Assembly: GCF_020707215.1 (NCBI RefSeq)
Contig: NZ_JAJFET010000011.1
Span: forward strand, 1-64,000
DNA length: 64,000 nucleotides
From: Sphingomonas sp. PL-96
Lineage (GTDB): Bacteria; Pseudomonadota; Alphaproteobacteria; Sphingomonadales; Sphingomonadaceae
Reading direction: 5' to 3'
Positions 44,033-54,382 of this stretch are shown in pieces. The notes beneath the pieces were generated by a model. It searched no databases. It had not been told where the DNA came from and worked only from the letters and a program-made list of their open reading frames with translations. The position numbers were made by a program, and so were the translations under genes. Positions within the stretch are counted from its first letter, which is position 1. Every line of letters begins with the position of its first letter.

Positions 44033-44085
44033 ATGCCCGATCGAGATCTCACCCGACGCAATATCGGGCATGGAGATATGCCCGA
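44033..44085. repeat. Three copies of ATGCCCGA in alternating orientation
   Basis: ATGCCCGA at 44033-44040, its reverse complement TCGGGCAT at 44064-44071, and ATGCCCGA again at 44078-44085. The last two form an 8-bp hairpin with a 6-base loop. They lie 57-109 bp upstream of the acyltransferase start and just past the end of the upstream SGNH gene: operator sites or a terminator. Confidence 0.45.
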
Positions 44086-44108
44086 CGCCTTATGGGGGAG
44101 CGACTCTG

Positions 44109-44909
44109 CTAGCGCGGGGTGCGCGGCGGATATTGCAGCAGCAGTCCCAGTGGCTTGACGTACATCTTTGCGAGGCGTTCCTGTCCGGACTGCCGCAGGT
44201 GGACTCCATCGGCATAATGAGGTGAGGTACCGGGATCGGAACGGTCCCCAATCTCGGGATCGGCGGCGACGTCGATCACGGCGTCGGCACCGATGCTGTT
44301 GGCGCGGACCAGTTGATTATATTCCAGGCGCTGCTGCTCATGCGCGGGGTCCAACATCCAGCCTGAATCTCTGCGTGGCAGCACCGTGTTCACCGCGACG
44401 TAGAAACCGGCGGCCTGCGACAGCGACACGAACGGCTTGAGGATGTTGCCGTAGAGATGGGCGGCCGTGCTGCCGCCGAACAGGTCGTTGGTGCCCTGCT
44501 GGATGAGCAGGACCGACGTATGCTCCTTGTCGCGGAAGGGGAACAGGTCCTTGTCGCGCTGACCCAGGCCGGTCAGCATCCATTGGCCGCTGACGCTGAC
44601 GTTGTGGATGGCGATGCCCTTAGGCAGGCCAAGATGCTCGATCGCGGCCCAGTTGTCCGCACCGAGCCCGACGCCGATGCTGTCGCCCGCTTGGACGATC
44701 ACGCCATGCGTAGCCGGGATGCCGCTCGGCTTTTCGGTTGCGCGGCGCGCCGCCGGCGTCGCGTTCGCTTCGCCAAGCAGGGCAGTCGCTGGAATCGTGC
44801 TCGTCTCGTTGCTGTCGCCGGACACCAATCCGCACGCACCGAGCAACAGGCAGGCGCCGACGCATCCCAGGAGCCGGCGAGATCGGTTGAACGCTGATCG
44901 GATCCGCAT
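44109..44909 (-). CDS. SGNH/GDSL hydrolase lipoprotein (paralogue A)
   Basis: 266 residues. Lipoprotein signal ending LLLGAC (Cys26). Block I is VIVQAGDSIGVGL with the nucleophile Ser77. The block III-like region is LLIQQGTNDLFGG, and block V is YADGVHLRQSGQERLA with the Asp/His pair. Predicted periplasmic or outer-membrane esterase acting on acyl groups of polysaccharide. It is closely similar along its whole length to the protein at 53338, so the two are duplicates. It sits next to the acyltransferase gene on the same strand: an acylation/deacylation pair. Confidence 0.85.
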   Translation of the reverse strand: MRIRSAFNRSRRLLGCVGACLLLGACGLVSGDSNETSTIPATALLGEANATPAARRATEKPSGIPATHGVIVQAGDSIGVGLGADNWAAIEHLGLPKGIAIHNVSVSGQWMLTGLGQRDKDLFPFRDKEHTSVLLIQQGTNDLFGGSTAAHLYGNILKPFVSLSQAAGFYVAVNTVLPRRDSGWMLDPAHEQQRLEYNQLVRANSIGADAVIDVAADPEIGDRSDPGTSPHYADGVHLRQSGQERLAKMYVKPLGLLLQYPPRTPR

Positions 44910-45026
44910 CGATTGCTGTGCCCTCTTGAAGCCGATTGCTTCCTAAGCGTTGACCGCATCCTTGGCCAGTTCGTGCGACACCGGTTCGGAGAGCAAGCAA
45001 CTCCGGCCAGTGGAACCCCCCTGCCC

Positions 45027-45293
45027 TCAATCGCCGATAGGGCTTTCGCCATGCTTTCTCAGCACGTCGTTGAACGCCTCGGCCATCAGCGCCTGGAGGC
45101 TCCTCCCCTGCCGCCGCGCCAGCATGTGCATCGCAAACGACATTTCCGGGGAGAAGAAGCCGGCGATCTGCTTGCGACCCTGACGGCTCGGTGGCCCGGC
45201 GGGCGCCTCGGCCGGTGCGGCCGCCGGTGTGGGGGCGGCCGCAGCCGGCGCGGTGCGGTCGCGGAGGTTGGCAAAAGAGGGCTTACGGCTCAT
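45027..45293 (-). CDS. Ribbon-helix-helix partition partner (ParB-functional, ParG-like)
   Basis: 88 residues. A flexible Ala/Pro-rich N-terminal half (about 10-40) is followed by RQGRKQIAGFFSPEMSFAMHMLARRQGRSLQALMAEAFNDVLRKHG, a ribbon-helix-helix DNA-binding domain. Small proteins of this type follow ParA in type Ib partition systems, bind the centromere and stimulate the ATPase through the flexible arm. The start codon overlaps the parA stop by one base (TGATG). TGTCGACA palindromes nearby are candidate binding sites. Confidence 0.8.
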   Translation of the reverse strand: MSRKPSFANLRDRTAPAAAAPTPAAAPAEAPAGPPSRQGRKQIAGFFSPEMSFAMHMLARRQGRSLQALMAEAFNDVLRKHGESPIGD

Positions 45294-45946
45294 CAGCGGG
45301 CCTTTCGTGCGGTTCGACGTGTCGACAGGCCGACCTGTCGGCATGCCCAGTCATAGAGTTGGCGGATTTCCTCTGCCGCGCGCCCGGTCGGCTCGGTCTC
45401 GAGCACGCTCAGGCCTTCGGCACTGGCGTGGCGGTACGCCGCCCGATCGGGAAGGGCCACCGGGCACGGCGGGGTGCCATAGCCCGTCACGAGCTCGCCC
45501 ACCTCGGCATAGAGGCGCGGGGCGTTGGGGGAGCCGGCGGTGAACACCACAAAGGCCGGCTTCTTGAGGAGCTGCACGAGCTTGGCGGTGGTCTGGATGG
45601 CGGCGAGGTCAAAGGCGCTCGGCCGGCACGGGATCAACACTAGGTCGGCCAGCTCGACCGCGGCACGTGCGGCGCTGTCAGCATGCGGGGGCGTGTCGAT
45701 CACGATCAGCTCGGCGCCCTGCCCTGCTGCCTGGGTGACCTTGGCGGCGAGCCGGGGTGGCGGGCTGTCGATCACCTCGGGCGGCCGGTCCTGGCGCCAT
45801 GCGGCCCATTGGCTCGCCGTCGCTTGTGGGTCGGTGTCGACCACCAGGGCAACTCGCCCCGCCTCATGCGCTGCCGCCGCAAGATGGAGCGCAAGCGTCG
45901 TCTTGCCCGCCCCTCCCTTCTGGCTGATCACCGCCACTACCGCCAT
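45293..45946 (-). CDS. parA: ParA partition ATPase (type Ib)
   Basis: 217 residues, the short form without an N-terminal helix-turn-helix. The deviant Walker A motif is ISQKGGAGKTTLALHLA (about 8-24), the Walker A' is VDTDPQATASQWAAW and the Walker B is LIVIDTPPHAD. Drives plasmid segregation by forming gradients on the nucleoid with its ribbon-helix-helix partner. The short length implies repression by the partner protein rather than by ParA itself. The 258-bp upstream gap holds palindromes that may be parS. Confidence 0.93.
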   Translation of the reverse strand: MAVVAVISQKGGAGKTTLALHLAAAAHEAGRVALVVDTDPQATASQWAAWRQDRPPEVIDSPPPRLAAKVTQAAGQGAELIVIDTPPHADSAARAAVELADLVLIPCRPSAFDLAAIQTTAKLVQLLKKPAFVVFTAGSPNAPRLYAEVGELVTGYGTPPCPVALPDRAAYRHASAEGLSVLETEPTGRAAEEIRQLYDWACRQVGLSTRRTARKAR

Positions 45947-46076
45947 AACAACTATACCTGTCTACATGTATGCGTCGCGACTGGTCGACGTTTAGACTTC
46001 TTGCCCCAGCAAAGGGCAGCCGGCAACGCCAATCAGTCGAGCGACCGTGCACATACTCGAATTTGCAACGTGTCAG

Positions 46077-46127
46077 CGTGTCGACACGGCAAGGTCATTT
46101 CGCTCAGCTTCCGCGTGTCGACGTGTC
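46077..46127. promoter_or_regulatory. Candidate parS/operator sites upstream of parA
   Basis: Perfect 12-bp palindrome CGTGTCGACACG (46077-46088), preceded by GTGTCAG, and a second site GTGTCGACGTGTC at 46115-46127. They lie in the gap between divergent parA and rmlC. The motif recurs at five other places between 45.3 and 59.7 kb. Confidence 0.55.
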
Positions 46128-46204
46128 AGATCATGTTTTCAGTACCAGTTTGCAGCGCAGCAACGCTATAGGACTGCCATCCCGCACGGTCAGAAAGGCA
46201 CCTC

Positions 46205-46771
46205 TTGTCCCCCGTCCAGCTTATCCGACCCAAGCGCTTCGGCGATGCCCGCGGTTGGTTCACCGAAGTCTATTCGGAGCCGGCCTTTGCAGCGCTCGGC
46301 ATCTCCTGCCGGTTCGTGCAGGACAATCATTCGCTGTCCAAGCCGCAGTTCACGCTGCGCGGCCTGCACTTCCAGGTGCCGCCGCATGGCCAGGACAAGC
46401 TGGTGCGCTGTGCGCGCGGGCGGATCTTCGATGTCGCCGTCGACGTGCGCAAAGGGTCGCCGACCTATGGCGAGTGGGTCGGCGCGGAGCTGTCGGCCGA
46501 GAACGGCCACCAGCTGTTCATTCCGATCGGCTTCGCGCACGGCTTTGTGACGCTCGAGGAGGATTGCGAGGTCACCTACAAATGCTCGGACACCTATTCG
46601 CCCGAGTGTGACGGCGGCATCCGCTGGGACGATCCGGCGGTCGGCATCGTATGGCCGATGCCCGAAGGAACGCAGCCGGAGCTCAGCGCCAAGGACAAGG
46701 TCCAGCCCCTGCTCGCCAATTTCGACAGCCCCTTTCCCTATGACGGCCGCCCGCTGGCGCCGCTTTCCTGA
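46205..46771 (+). CDS. rmlC: dTDP-4-dehydrorhamnose 3,5-epimerase
   Basis: 188 residues, the normal size. [65 protein letters not shown] (catalytic His in LRGLHFQ) and [16 protein letters not shown] are diagnostic of RmlC. Third step of dTDP-L-rhamnose synthesis. The start is a TTG with AAAGG about 9 bases upstream. First gene of the rhamnose operon rmlC-rmlB-galE-rmlD-rmlA, with gaps of 11-37 bp and a final overlap. Confidence 0.93.
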   Translation: MSPVQLIRPKRFGDARGWFTEVYSEPAFAALGISCRFVQDNHSLSKPQFTLRGLHFQVPPHGQDKLVRCARGRIFDVAVDVRKGSPTYGEWVGAELSAENGHQLFIPIGFAHGFVTLEEDCEVTYKCSDTYSPECDGGIRWDDPAVGIVWPMPEGTQPELSAKDKVQPLLANFDSPFPYDGRPLAPLS

Positions 46772-46782
46772 GAGTCAGACCC

Positions 46783-47835
46783 ATGCGCATCTTCGTCACC
46801 GGCGGCGCCGGCTTCATCGGTTCGGCCCTGGTCCGGCACCTGATCGACAACACCGAGCATGAGGTGCTGAACTTCGACAAGCTGACCTATGCGGGGTCGC
46901 TGTCGACCGTGGAGCGGGTGGCGAACTCCAACCGCTATCGCTTCGTCCAGGGCGACATCTGCGATGCCGAGGCGGTACGCGCCGCGATCGCCGAGTTCCG
47001 GCCCGACGTCGTCACCCATCTTGCGGCCGAGAGCCATGTCGACCGCTCGATCGACGGGCCGGGCGCGTTTGTGCAGACCAACGTCGTCGGCACCTTCGTG
47101 ATGCTGTCGGAAGCCCGCACCTATTGGCAGGGGCTGGAGGGAGACGCGAAGGCGGCGTTCCGCTTCCACCATATCTCGACCGACGAAGTGTACGGTTCGC
47201 TCGGCGACACCGGCTTGTTCACCGAGGAAACCCCCTATGACCCGCGCTCGCCCTATTCGGCGTCCAAGGCCGGGTCGGACCATCTCGTGTCGGCCTGGGG
47301 CCATACCTATGGCCTGCCGGTGCTGATCACCAACTGCTCGAACAACTATGGCCCCTATCACTTCCCCGAGAAGCTCGTACCGCTGATGATCGCCAAGGCG
47401 CTCGCCGGCGAACCGCTGCCAGTCTACGGCAAGGGCGACCAGGTGCGCGACTGGCTGTTCGTCGAGGACCATGTCCGCGCGCTGCAGGTGGTGTTCGAGC
47501 AAGGCGAGATCGGCCGCACCTACAATGTCGGCGGCTTCAACGAGAAGCAGAACATCGAGGTGGTGCGCACCGTCTGCGCGATCCTCGACCGGCTGCGCCC
47601 GCGCGGTGACGGCAAGAGCTATGCCGAGCAGATCACCTCGGTCGCCGACCGTCCGGGCCATGACAAGCGCTATGCGATTGATGCCTCGCGAATCAACCAG
47701 GAGCTTGGCTGGCACCCGGCCGAGACGTTCGAGACCGGCATCGAGAAGACCGTCGCCTGGTACCTCGCCAACGAGGGCTGGTGGCGTCCGCTGGTGGAAG
47801 CCAAAGCGTCCGAGCGGCGCGGCATCGCGGCCTGA
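46783..47835 (+). CDS. rmlB: dTDP-glucose 4,6-dehydratase
   Basis: 350 residues. NAD motif [15 protein letters not shown]. Catalytic [13 protein letters not shown] (Asp-Glu pair) and [14 protein letters not shown] (YxxxK). [20 protein letters not shown] and [14 protein letters not shown] are typical of RmlB. It converts dTDP-glucose to the 4-keto-6-deoxy intermediate, the second rhamnose step. All catalytic residues present. Confidence 0.95.
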   Translation: MRIFVTGGAGFIGSALVRHLIDNTEHEVLNFDKLTYAGSLSTVERVANSNRYRFVQGDICDAEAVRAAIAEFRPDVVTHLAAESHVDRSIDGPGAFVQTNVVGTFVMLSEARTYWQGLEGDAKAAFRFHHISTDEVYGSLGDTGLFTEETPYDPRSPYSASKAGSDHLVSAWGHTYGLPVLITNCSNNYGPYHFPEKLVPLMIAKALAGEPLPVYGKGDQVRDWLFVEDHVRALQVVFEQGEIGRTYNVGGFNEKQNIEVVRTVCAILDRLRPRGDGKSYAEQITSVADRPGHDKRYAIDASRINQELGWHPAETFETGIEKTVAWYLANEGWWRPLVEAKASERRGIAA

Positions 47836-47859
47836 AGCAAAGCAGGAGAGGGAGGCCCC

Positions 47860-48864
47860 ATGACCAAGCCTTGTGTTCTGGTGACCGGCGGTGCCGGCTA
47901 TATTGGCAGCCATGCCGTGCTGGCGCTGCTCGACGCGGGCTATCCCGTCGTGGTGGTCGACAATCTCGTGACCGGCTTCCGTTGGGCGGTGGACGCGCGC
48001 GCCGCCTTTGTGGAAGCTGACATCACCGATGATGCCAAGGTCCGTGCAGCGATGCGCGAGCATCAGGTCGGCGCGATCATGCACTTCGCCGGCTCGATCA
48101 TCGTGCCGGAATCGGTGAGCGATCCGCTCAAATATTACCGCAACAACACTGCGGCGAGCCGCTCCCTGATCGAGAGCGCGGTGGCGTGCGGGGTGAAGCA
48201 TTTCATCTTCAGCTCCACCGCCGCCACCTATGGCACGCCCGAGCGCGTACCGATCGTCGAAAGCGATCCGACGCAGCCGATCAATCCCTACGGCATGTCG
48301 AAGCTGATGACCGAGGCGATGCTGAAGGACGTGGCGCATGCGCATCCGTTCAACTTCTGCGCGCTGCGCTACTTCAACGTCGCCGGCGCCGACCCGGCCG
48401 GGCGCAGCGGCCAGTCCACGGCGGGCGCGACGCATCTGATCAAGGTCGCGGTTGAAGCTGCGACCGGCAAGCGCGGCCATGTCGGCGTGTTCGGCACCGA
48501 CTTCGACACTGCCGACGGGACGGGCGTGCGCGACTATATCCATGTCAGTGACCTGGCCGCTGCCCATGTCGACGCGCTGGCGCTGCTGTTGGCCGAGCCG
48601 GAACGCAGCCAAATCCTCAACTGCGGCTATGGCCATGGCTATTCGGTGATCGAGGTGCTGGATGCGGTCGATCGCGTGACCAACGTGACGATCGAGCGCC
48701 GGATCGAAGGCCGCCGCGCCGGCGATCCCGCCGCCCTGATCGCGGACAACAGCGCGATCCTGGCGGCGCTGCCGTGGCGTCCGCGTTATGACGATCTCGA
48801 GCGCATCGTCACCGACGCGCTCGCCTGGGAGCGCAAGCTTGCCGAGCGCGCAGAAGGAGCATGA
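47860..48864 (+). CDS. galE: UDP-glucose 4-epimerase
   Basis: 334 residues. VTGGAGYIGSHAVLALLDAGYPVVVVDNLVTG at the N-terminus. FSSTAATYGTPERVP and NPYGMSKLMTEAML supply Ser and YxxxK. RYFNVAGADPAGRSGQ and GTGVRDYIHVSDLA are GalE signatures. It makes UDP-galactose, which glf at 37.3 kb can convert to UDP-galactofuranose. Its place inside the rml operon is unusual but sensible for co-supply of EPS precursors. A GGAGAGGGAGG run precedes the ATG. Confidence 0.93.
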   Translation: MTKPCVLVTGGAGYIGSHAVLALLDAGYPVVVVDNLVTGFRWAVDARAAFVEADITDDAKVRAAMREHQVGAIMHFAGSIIVPESVSDPLKYYRNNTAASRSLIESAVACGVKHFIFSSTAATYGTPERVPIVESDPTQPINPYGMSKLMTEAMLKDVAHAHPFNFCALRYFNVAGADPAGRSGQSTAGATHLIKVAVEAATGKRGHVGVFGTDFDTADGTGVRDYIHVSDLAAAHVDALALLLAEPERSQILNCGYGHGYSVIEVLDAVDRVTNVTIERRIEGRRAGDPAALIADNSAILAALPWRPRYDDLERIVTDALAWERKLAERAEGA

Positions 48865-48880
48865 TGCATACCCGTCAACT

Positions 48881-48888
48881 TGTCGACA
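48881..48888. repeat. TGTCGACA palindrome between galE and rmlD
   Basis: CTTGTCGACATGTCGG lies in the 37-bp gap between two operon genes, just before rmlD. One of six copies of the octamer; possible partition or regulatory site. Confidence 0.5.
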
Positions 48889-48901
48889 TGTCGGAAAATC
48901 G

Positions 48902-49848
48902 ATGATCCAACACGCAATCCTCGTCACTGGCGGTTCCGGCCAGCTTGGCATCGAGTTGGCACGCGCCACGCTGCCCCAGGGGTGGCAGGTGGTCGCGTTC
49001 GATCGCACCGGGATCGACCTGACCGACCCGGCGGCGATCGCCGCCACGGTCGCAGGCGGGCATGACGGACAGCCCTGGGCCGCGGTGATCAACGGCGCCG
49101 CCTATACCGCGGTCGACAAGGCCGAGAGCGACATCGTCACCGCCTGGAAGGTCAACGCCCTGGCACCCGCTGCCTTTGCCGAGGCCTGTGCTCAGGCGGG
49201 CATTCCGCTGGTGCAGGTGTCGACCGACTATGTCTTCGCCGGCGACAAGCCTGTGAGCGGTGCCGAAGGATCTGCCCTGGGCAACGTCGAAGGGCAGGGG
49301 GCGTGGGAAGTCGACGACCCGGTGGGTCCGCTCGGCGTCTATGGCGCGTCCAAGCTCGGCGGCGAGCTGGCGGTGCGGACCTCCAGCGCGCGCCACGCGA
49401 TTATGCGCACAGCCTGGGTGGTGAGCCCGCACGGCCATAACTTCATCAAGACCATGTTGCGGGTTGGTGCCGACCGCGGCCATCTGCGCGTCGTCGGCGA
49501 CCAGCACGGCTCGCCCACCAGCGCGGCCGACCTGGCAGCAGCGCTGTTGACGATCGCGATGCGGCTTGCCGAGAATCCGGCGGCGCCCGGTGGCACCTTC
49601 CACTTCAGCAACGCCGGTGCGGCGAGCTGGGCGGACTTCGCGGCCGAGATCTTTCGCCAGTCGGCGGAACGCGGCGGCCCCACCGCCACCGTGGAGGCGA
49701 TCACCACCGCCGAATATCCCACTCCGGCGCGTCGTCCCGCCAATTCGCTGTTGAGCCATGCCGCCATCCAGCGGGCCTATGGCATCACCCCGCGTCCCTG
49801 GGCCGAGGCCCTGGGCGATATTCTCGACGAACTGATCGGAGCCAAGAA

Positions 49849-49852
<4 letters not shown>
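48902..49852 (+). CDS. rmlD: dTDP-4-dehydrorhamnose reductase
   Basis: 316 residues. [49 protein letters not shown] and [14 protein letters not shown] (YxxxK) are RmlD hallmarks; the late [16 protein letters not shown] is also typical. Last step to dTDP-L-rhamnose using NAD(P)H. I use ATG 48902 ([13 protein letters not shown]); the frame extends upstream into galE as a shadow. The stop overlaps the GTG start of rmlA (GTGA). Confidence 0.95.
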
Positions 49853-50724
<872 letters not shown>

Positions 50725-50756
50725 AGGGGCGGCGTGTCTTGCGTGTCGGCTTTTAT

Positions 50757-50770
50757 ACGTGTCGACACGT
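50757..50770. repeat. 14-bp perfect palindrome after rmlA
   Basis: ACGTGTCGACACGT, the best copy of the recurring TGTCGACA motif, with a GTGTCGG half-site at 50742-50748. It lies between the end of the rml operon and the convergent SGNH gene. Confidence 0.55.
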
Positions 50771-50830
50771 AGGGCACGGAGCTGCGCAATGCTCGGGCGC
50801 ATAGCTGCGCTGCCGATTGTGCCCCAATCG

Positions 50831-51685
50831 CTATTTGGTGACGCTTGCTGCAACGAGATCCGCGAGGACCTTGCCCGTACATCGATGCATCACATCGTTC
50901 GGGTGGAATAGGTCTCCGGCAAGCAGGCTGCCGAACGGGTATTTCCCTGAAGAAACTAGCTTTTTCATAAGTTTGTAGCGATCGAACACCGCGATGTCCT
51001 GCTGGTCCGCTACTTGGACCATGGCGTTCATATAGTCTTCGTAGAAGGCGGGCTGACGTTCATAGTGCTGGCCAGTTACGATGATCAGCTGGGACTTGCG
51101 CCTGATCTGGGTAACAAGGTTGTCAAAATCGACACGGAAAGCATCCACGCCGGCCTGGGTGGGCTGCGCCGCGGCATCGTTCACGCCCACCTGCAGGATC
51201 ATGAGCTGGGGGTTCATCGCAAGCGCATCGCGCTGCAACCTGCTGCGGACTTGGGACAGGGAATCGCCGGGAACGCCAGCATTCACCACAACGAATTGGG
51301 CAAGACCGGTATAGTCTGCGAGCAGGCGCTGGGCCACGGCGACATATCCGTTGCTCGGCGAACTTGCCCCATTGCCCGCGGTGCTGCTCGAACCGATTGC
51401 CACGGCCAGGACCGTGCCACTGACCGGGGCGATCTGGAGGCCAGACCGGTTCAGGACCGAATCCTCAATGGTACATGCCGCCGGCACGACGATCGCATCC
51501 CCCCCCGGAGCCGGTGTCGGCGTGGGGATGGGGGTCGTAACCGGAGGAGTGATGACGCTGCCACCGCCATCGCTCTGCGCCGAGCCCCCGCCACAGGCGC
51601 TCAGCGCCAAAGCCACTCCCGCCACGCAAGCGACGTGACGGGTCACCTCCAGACACCGCTGGAGCGTAGTTTCTGACGACGGCAT
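50831..51685 (-). CDS. SGNH/GDSL-type hydrolase lipoprotein
   Basis: 284 residues. Lipoprotein signal VAGVALALSAC (Cys31), then a Gly- and Pro/Thr-rich linker. The esterase domain has VLAVAIGSSSTAGNGASS (a GSSST variant of the GDS block), VVNAGVPGDSLSQV, LMILQVGVNDAA and DLFHPNDVMH (Asp/His). It differs from the paralogous pair at 44109 and 53338. Probably a periplasmic or surface esterase on EPS acyl groups. ATG 51685 is chosen; a TTG at 51706 would overlap a palindrome. Confidence 0.78.
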   Translation of the reverse strand: MPSSETTLQRCLEVTRHVACVAGVALALSACGGGSAQSDGGGSVITPPVTTPIPTPTPAPGGDAIVVPAACTIEDSVLNRSGLQIAPVSGTVLAVAIGSSSTAGNGASSPSNGYVAVAQRLLADYTGLAQFVVVNAGVPGDSLSQVRSRLQRDALAMNPQLMILQVGVNDAAAQPTQAGVDAFRVDFDNLVTQIRRKSQLIIVTGQHYERQPAFYEDYMNAMVQVADQQDIAVFDRYKLMKKLVSSGKYPFGSLLAGDLFHPNDVMHRCTGKVLADLVAASVTK

Positions 51686-51696
51686 TTTCCCCCGGA

Positions 51697-51714
51697 ATAC
51701 GTACAATTACGTAT
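51697..51714. promoter_or_regulatory. ATACGTA/TACGTAT palindrome upstream of the SGNH gene
   Basis: Perfect 7-bp arms (51697-51703, 51708-51714) with a 4-base spacer, 12 bp upstream of the SGNH start. Candidate operator. Confidence 0.4.
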
Positions 51715-51875
51715 GCGCCTGTGGGTCGCCTGTTACAAGGTGACGTCTCGCCATCGGGCACGGGCTGCCTGCCGCCCGAAAGATTGAGGCGGCGTTCCTG
51801 TCCCACTATGATCCTCGAGTGCCGATCACCGCGTGCCGGGCGCAGGCGAAGAGCGCGAGAATGGGATAAAGGAGA

Positions 51876-51956
51876 ATGCGGTTGGGACGACGGAGTCTTG
51901 GGCTGGCGATGTGGGCGATCCTGCTGATGGTGGCTGCGACGCTCTACATGCCCTGA
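51876..51956 (+). CDS. Possible 26-residue membrane peptide
   Basis: A short frame: basic N-terminus (MRLGRRSLG), a hydrophobic stretch (LAMWAILLMVAATLYMP), then stop. GGAG lies only one base before the ATG, too close for ideal initiation. It sits in the 296-bp gap between the SGNH gene and the glycosyltransferase, running into the latter's end. It could be a small membrane protein or chance. Confidence 0.25.
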   Translation: MRLGRRSLGLAMWAILLMVAATLYMP

Positions 51957-51981
51957 CCGGCTGCAGCCGGCGGGCGGGCGG

Positions 51982-53205
51982 TCACGCCGCGGCCGCCCGG
52001 TGTATGCCGATCGCATCCTCGTAGACGCGCAGGGTCCGCTGGTAGAAAAGCTCGGCAGAGAAATCGCTCGCCATCCGCTGCCGGCCGGCCGCTCCCATGC
52101 GCTGGGCAAGGGCTGGGTCCGCCGTCAGGCGGCGCACGCGATCGACCATTGCCGCGACGTCGCCGGGCGGCACAAGAAAGCCGTCGATCCCGTCGCGCAC
52201 GGTGTCGAGCATGCCGCCGATCGCCGAGGCGACCACCGGCGTGGCATGGGCGAGCGCCTCCACGCAGGTCAGCCCGAACGCCTCCGGCCAAAGCGAGGGC
52301 ACGATCACGCACGCCGCCTGGCCGATCGCCGCCTGCAACGCATCGCCGCGCAGGACGCCCCGGAATTCCACATTGCCAAGGCCTTGGTCGCGCGCCGCCT
52401 GGATCAGATCCTCGCGCCGGCTGCCGTCGCCTACGATCACCAGTCGCTGGTCGGGCAATCCCGCGGCGATCTCGAGCAGCAGGTCGGCGCCCTTGGGCGT
52501 CTCCAGCCTGCCGAAGAACAGCACCTCGCCGGATCTCATGCCGGGCTGCGGCTGCGGCGGGATGTCCACCGGGTGATGCACGGTGACGAGCTTGTGCGGG
52601 TCCATCCCCATCCCGATCAGCAGGTCGCGCTGATAGTCGCTGACGGTGATGTAGCGCGCGATGTCGCGCTTGTGACCCAGCCAGTCGCTCGCCTGCATCT
52701 CGGCATAGTTCCAGGCGGATCGCACGAGCGATCCCCCCGCGCAGCGATGGCGGAGCACCTCCCGATAGCGTCCACCCCGGCACTCGGTGCAGAGCTGCCC
52801 GTCCCGGTACAATGTCGAGACTGGACACACGGCGCGATATTCGTGCAGGGTCTGCACCACCGGGATGTTGCGGCGGCGCAATTCCGGCAGGATCGCCGGC
52901 GTCAGCCGCTTGAAATAGCTGTGCAGGTGGACGAGGTCGACCGGATGCTCGTCGAGCAAGTGCGCAAGCGCACGCCGCGCGCCCGGAGAGTAGAGCGCCT
53001 GCAGCAAGGCCTTGGGGCTGGTGGCCTCGGTGCGCGGTGCCGGCGGAAAATAACGGGCATAGGGCGTGGGCGCGTTCTGCGGGTCGGCGGCGGTGAAGGG
53101 GATTACCTCATGGCCATGCGCGCGCAGCACGCCTTCCAGCGTGAACATCGCCACGTCCATGCCGCCGACGACGAAATAGTTCTGGCTCATATTCAGAATG
53201 CGCAT
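51982..53205 (-). CDS. Glycosyltransferase family 4
   Basis: 407 residues. MRILNMSQNYFVVGGMDVAMFTLEGVLRAHGHEVIPFT, VDLVHLHSYFKRLTPAILPELRRRNIPVVQTLHEYRAVCPVSTLY and CTECRGGRY are a known GT4 subtype with a Cys-rich insertion. The donor domain is VLFFGRLETPKGADLLLEIA and VPSLWPEAFGLTCVEALAHATPVVASAIGGM. A similar Cys-containing insertion occurs in the glycosyltransferase at 59708, so they are related. Adds a sugar to the lipid-linked unit; specificity unknown. Confidence 0.88.
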   Translation of the reverse strand: MRILNMSQNYFVVGGMDVAMFTLEGVLRAHGHEVIPFTAADPQNAPTPYARYFPPAPRTEATSPKALLQALYSPGARRALAHLLDEHPVDLVHLHSYFKRLTPAILPELRRRNIPVVQTLHEYRAVCPVSTLYRDGQLCTECRGGRYREVLRHRCAGGSLVRSAWNYAEMQASDWLGHKRDIARYITVSDYQRDLLIGMGMDPHKLVTVHHPVDIPPQPQPGMRSGEVLFFGRLETPKGADLLLEIAAGLPDQRLVIVGDGSRREDLIQAARDQGLGNVEFRGVLRGDALQAAIGQAACVIVPSLWPEAFGLTCVEALAHATPVVASAIGGMLDTVRDGIDGFLVPPGDVAAMVDRVRRLTADPALAQRMGAAGRQRMASDFSAELFYQRTLRVYEDAIGIHRAAAA

Positions 53206-53337
53206 GGGCGTCCGTCGTCGTGGAACTCAGATGCGGATCGCCCGGTCCCCGAGGCAGGGGTGGCGGCACCGCTGCCCGCTATGCCCTGCAACCCCTGGTG
53301 CGGGCAACGGCCGGGCAGGGGAAGGTGACCGTGCGGC

Positions 53338-54138
53338 TCAGCGCGACGGCGTGCGGACCGGGCGCTGGAGAAAGGGGCTCAGGACCGCAGCGTCCAGGAT
53401 CGCCATGCGTTCCTGCCCTTTCAGCGACAGGTGCAAGGCGTCGGCATAGAGGTCCGACGTCGCCGGGTTGATGCCGTCGCCCAGCAACGGGTCCGCGGCG
53501 ATGTCGTTGACCGCATCGGCCTTGGCGGTGTTGGCGCGCACCAGGTTGTTGTAGAGGATGCGCTGCTCCTCCATCGCCGCCGTCCAGCCACTGTCCGCGC
53601 GCGGCAGCAGCGTGTTCACCACGACGTAGAAGCCGGCGTCCCTTGCGCTGGAGACGAACGGCACCAGGATGGCCTGGTAGGTGAGGCTGGCGCTGGTGCC
53701 GTGATAGAGGTCGTTGGTGCCCTGCTGGATCAGCAGGATGGACGGGACGCTGGTGCTTCGAAACGGAAAGAGTTCGGTCTCGCGCATCCCGTAGCCGGTC
53801 TGCATGGTCTTGCCGGGGACGCTGACATTGTGGACGACCACGTCGCTGTCGAAGCCGAGATGGTCGATTGCTGCCCAGTCCTCGGTCGTCAGCCCGGAGC
53901 CGATGCTATCGCCTGCTTGCACGATGACGGCCCCCGGCACGGCCGCAATCGGTGTCGATGTCGAGGCAGGCGTGGGCGTGGGACTGGGAGCAGGGGACGG
54001 GGTTGGGGTGCCACGGACGACCACCACGCCGGCTGATGGGGCTGGCGTTCCTCCATCTTCGCCGCAGCCGGTCGCCATTCCTGTCAGGCTTAGGATACCG
54101 GCCATGCGAGCAAGGTACTGGAACAGGTTTCGCAACAT
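53338..54138 (-). CDS. SGNH/GDSL hydrolase lipoprotein (paralogue B)
   Basis: 266 residues. Lipobox MATGC (Cys25), then a Pro/Thr/Ser-rich linker of about 40 residues. Block I is VIVQAGDSIGSGL (Ser78). LLIQQGTNDLYHG and YADALHLSLKGQERMA follow. Near-colinear with the protein at 44109 from the GDS block to the C-terminal PVRTPSR. ATG 54138 has AAAGG upstream; the frame extends to 54270 without signal-like sequence. The linker suggests it reaches across the periplasm or from the outer membrane to its polysaccharide substrate. Confidence 0.85.
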   Translation of the reverse strand: MLRNLFQYLARMAGILSLTGMATGCGEDGGTPAPSAGVVVVRGTPTPSPAPSPTPTPASTSTPIAAVPGAVIVQAGDSIGSGLTTEDWAAIDHLGFDSDVVVHNVSVPGKTMQTGYGMRETELFPFRSTSVPSILLIQQGTNDLYHGTSASLTYQAILVPFVSSARDAGFYVVVNTLLPRADSGWTAAMEEQRILYNNLVRANTAKADAVNDIAADPLLGDGINPATSDLYADALHLSLKGQERMAILDAAVLSPFLQRPVRTPSR

Positions 54139-54382
54139 GGTCGAACCTTTCGTTTCCTGACGCCGCCGGGGGCACCACGCCGTTGGAGCAAGATCTGCGC
54201 CTTCGGTTCGCTCGCGCAGGGTCCATGGATGGCACAACCGCCCATCCTGGGGTAAATCGCGGCTCCGCATCCCGAAACGAGGGCAGCTTGCCGATCCTGT
54301 TCCAACCTGTCGTCCGTCCGCATACCGATGCGCACGTATGTGGCCCGCTGTACGCCACGGGTCGTCGCGCCTGGCGCCTCCG

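Noticed and set aside
46738-49092. 784-codon minus-strand frame opposite rmlB-galE
   Set aside because: Antisense shadow of two well-conserved enzymes; no domain visible.
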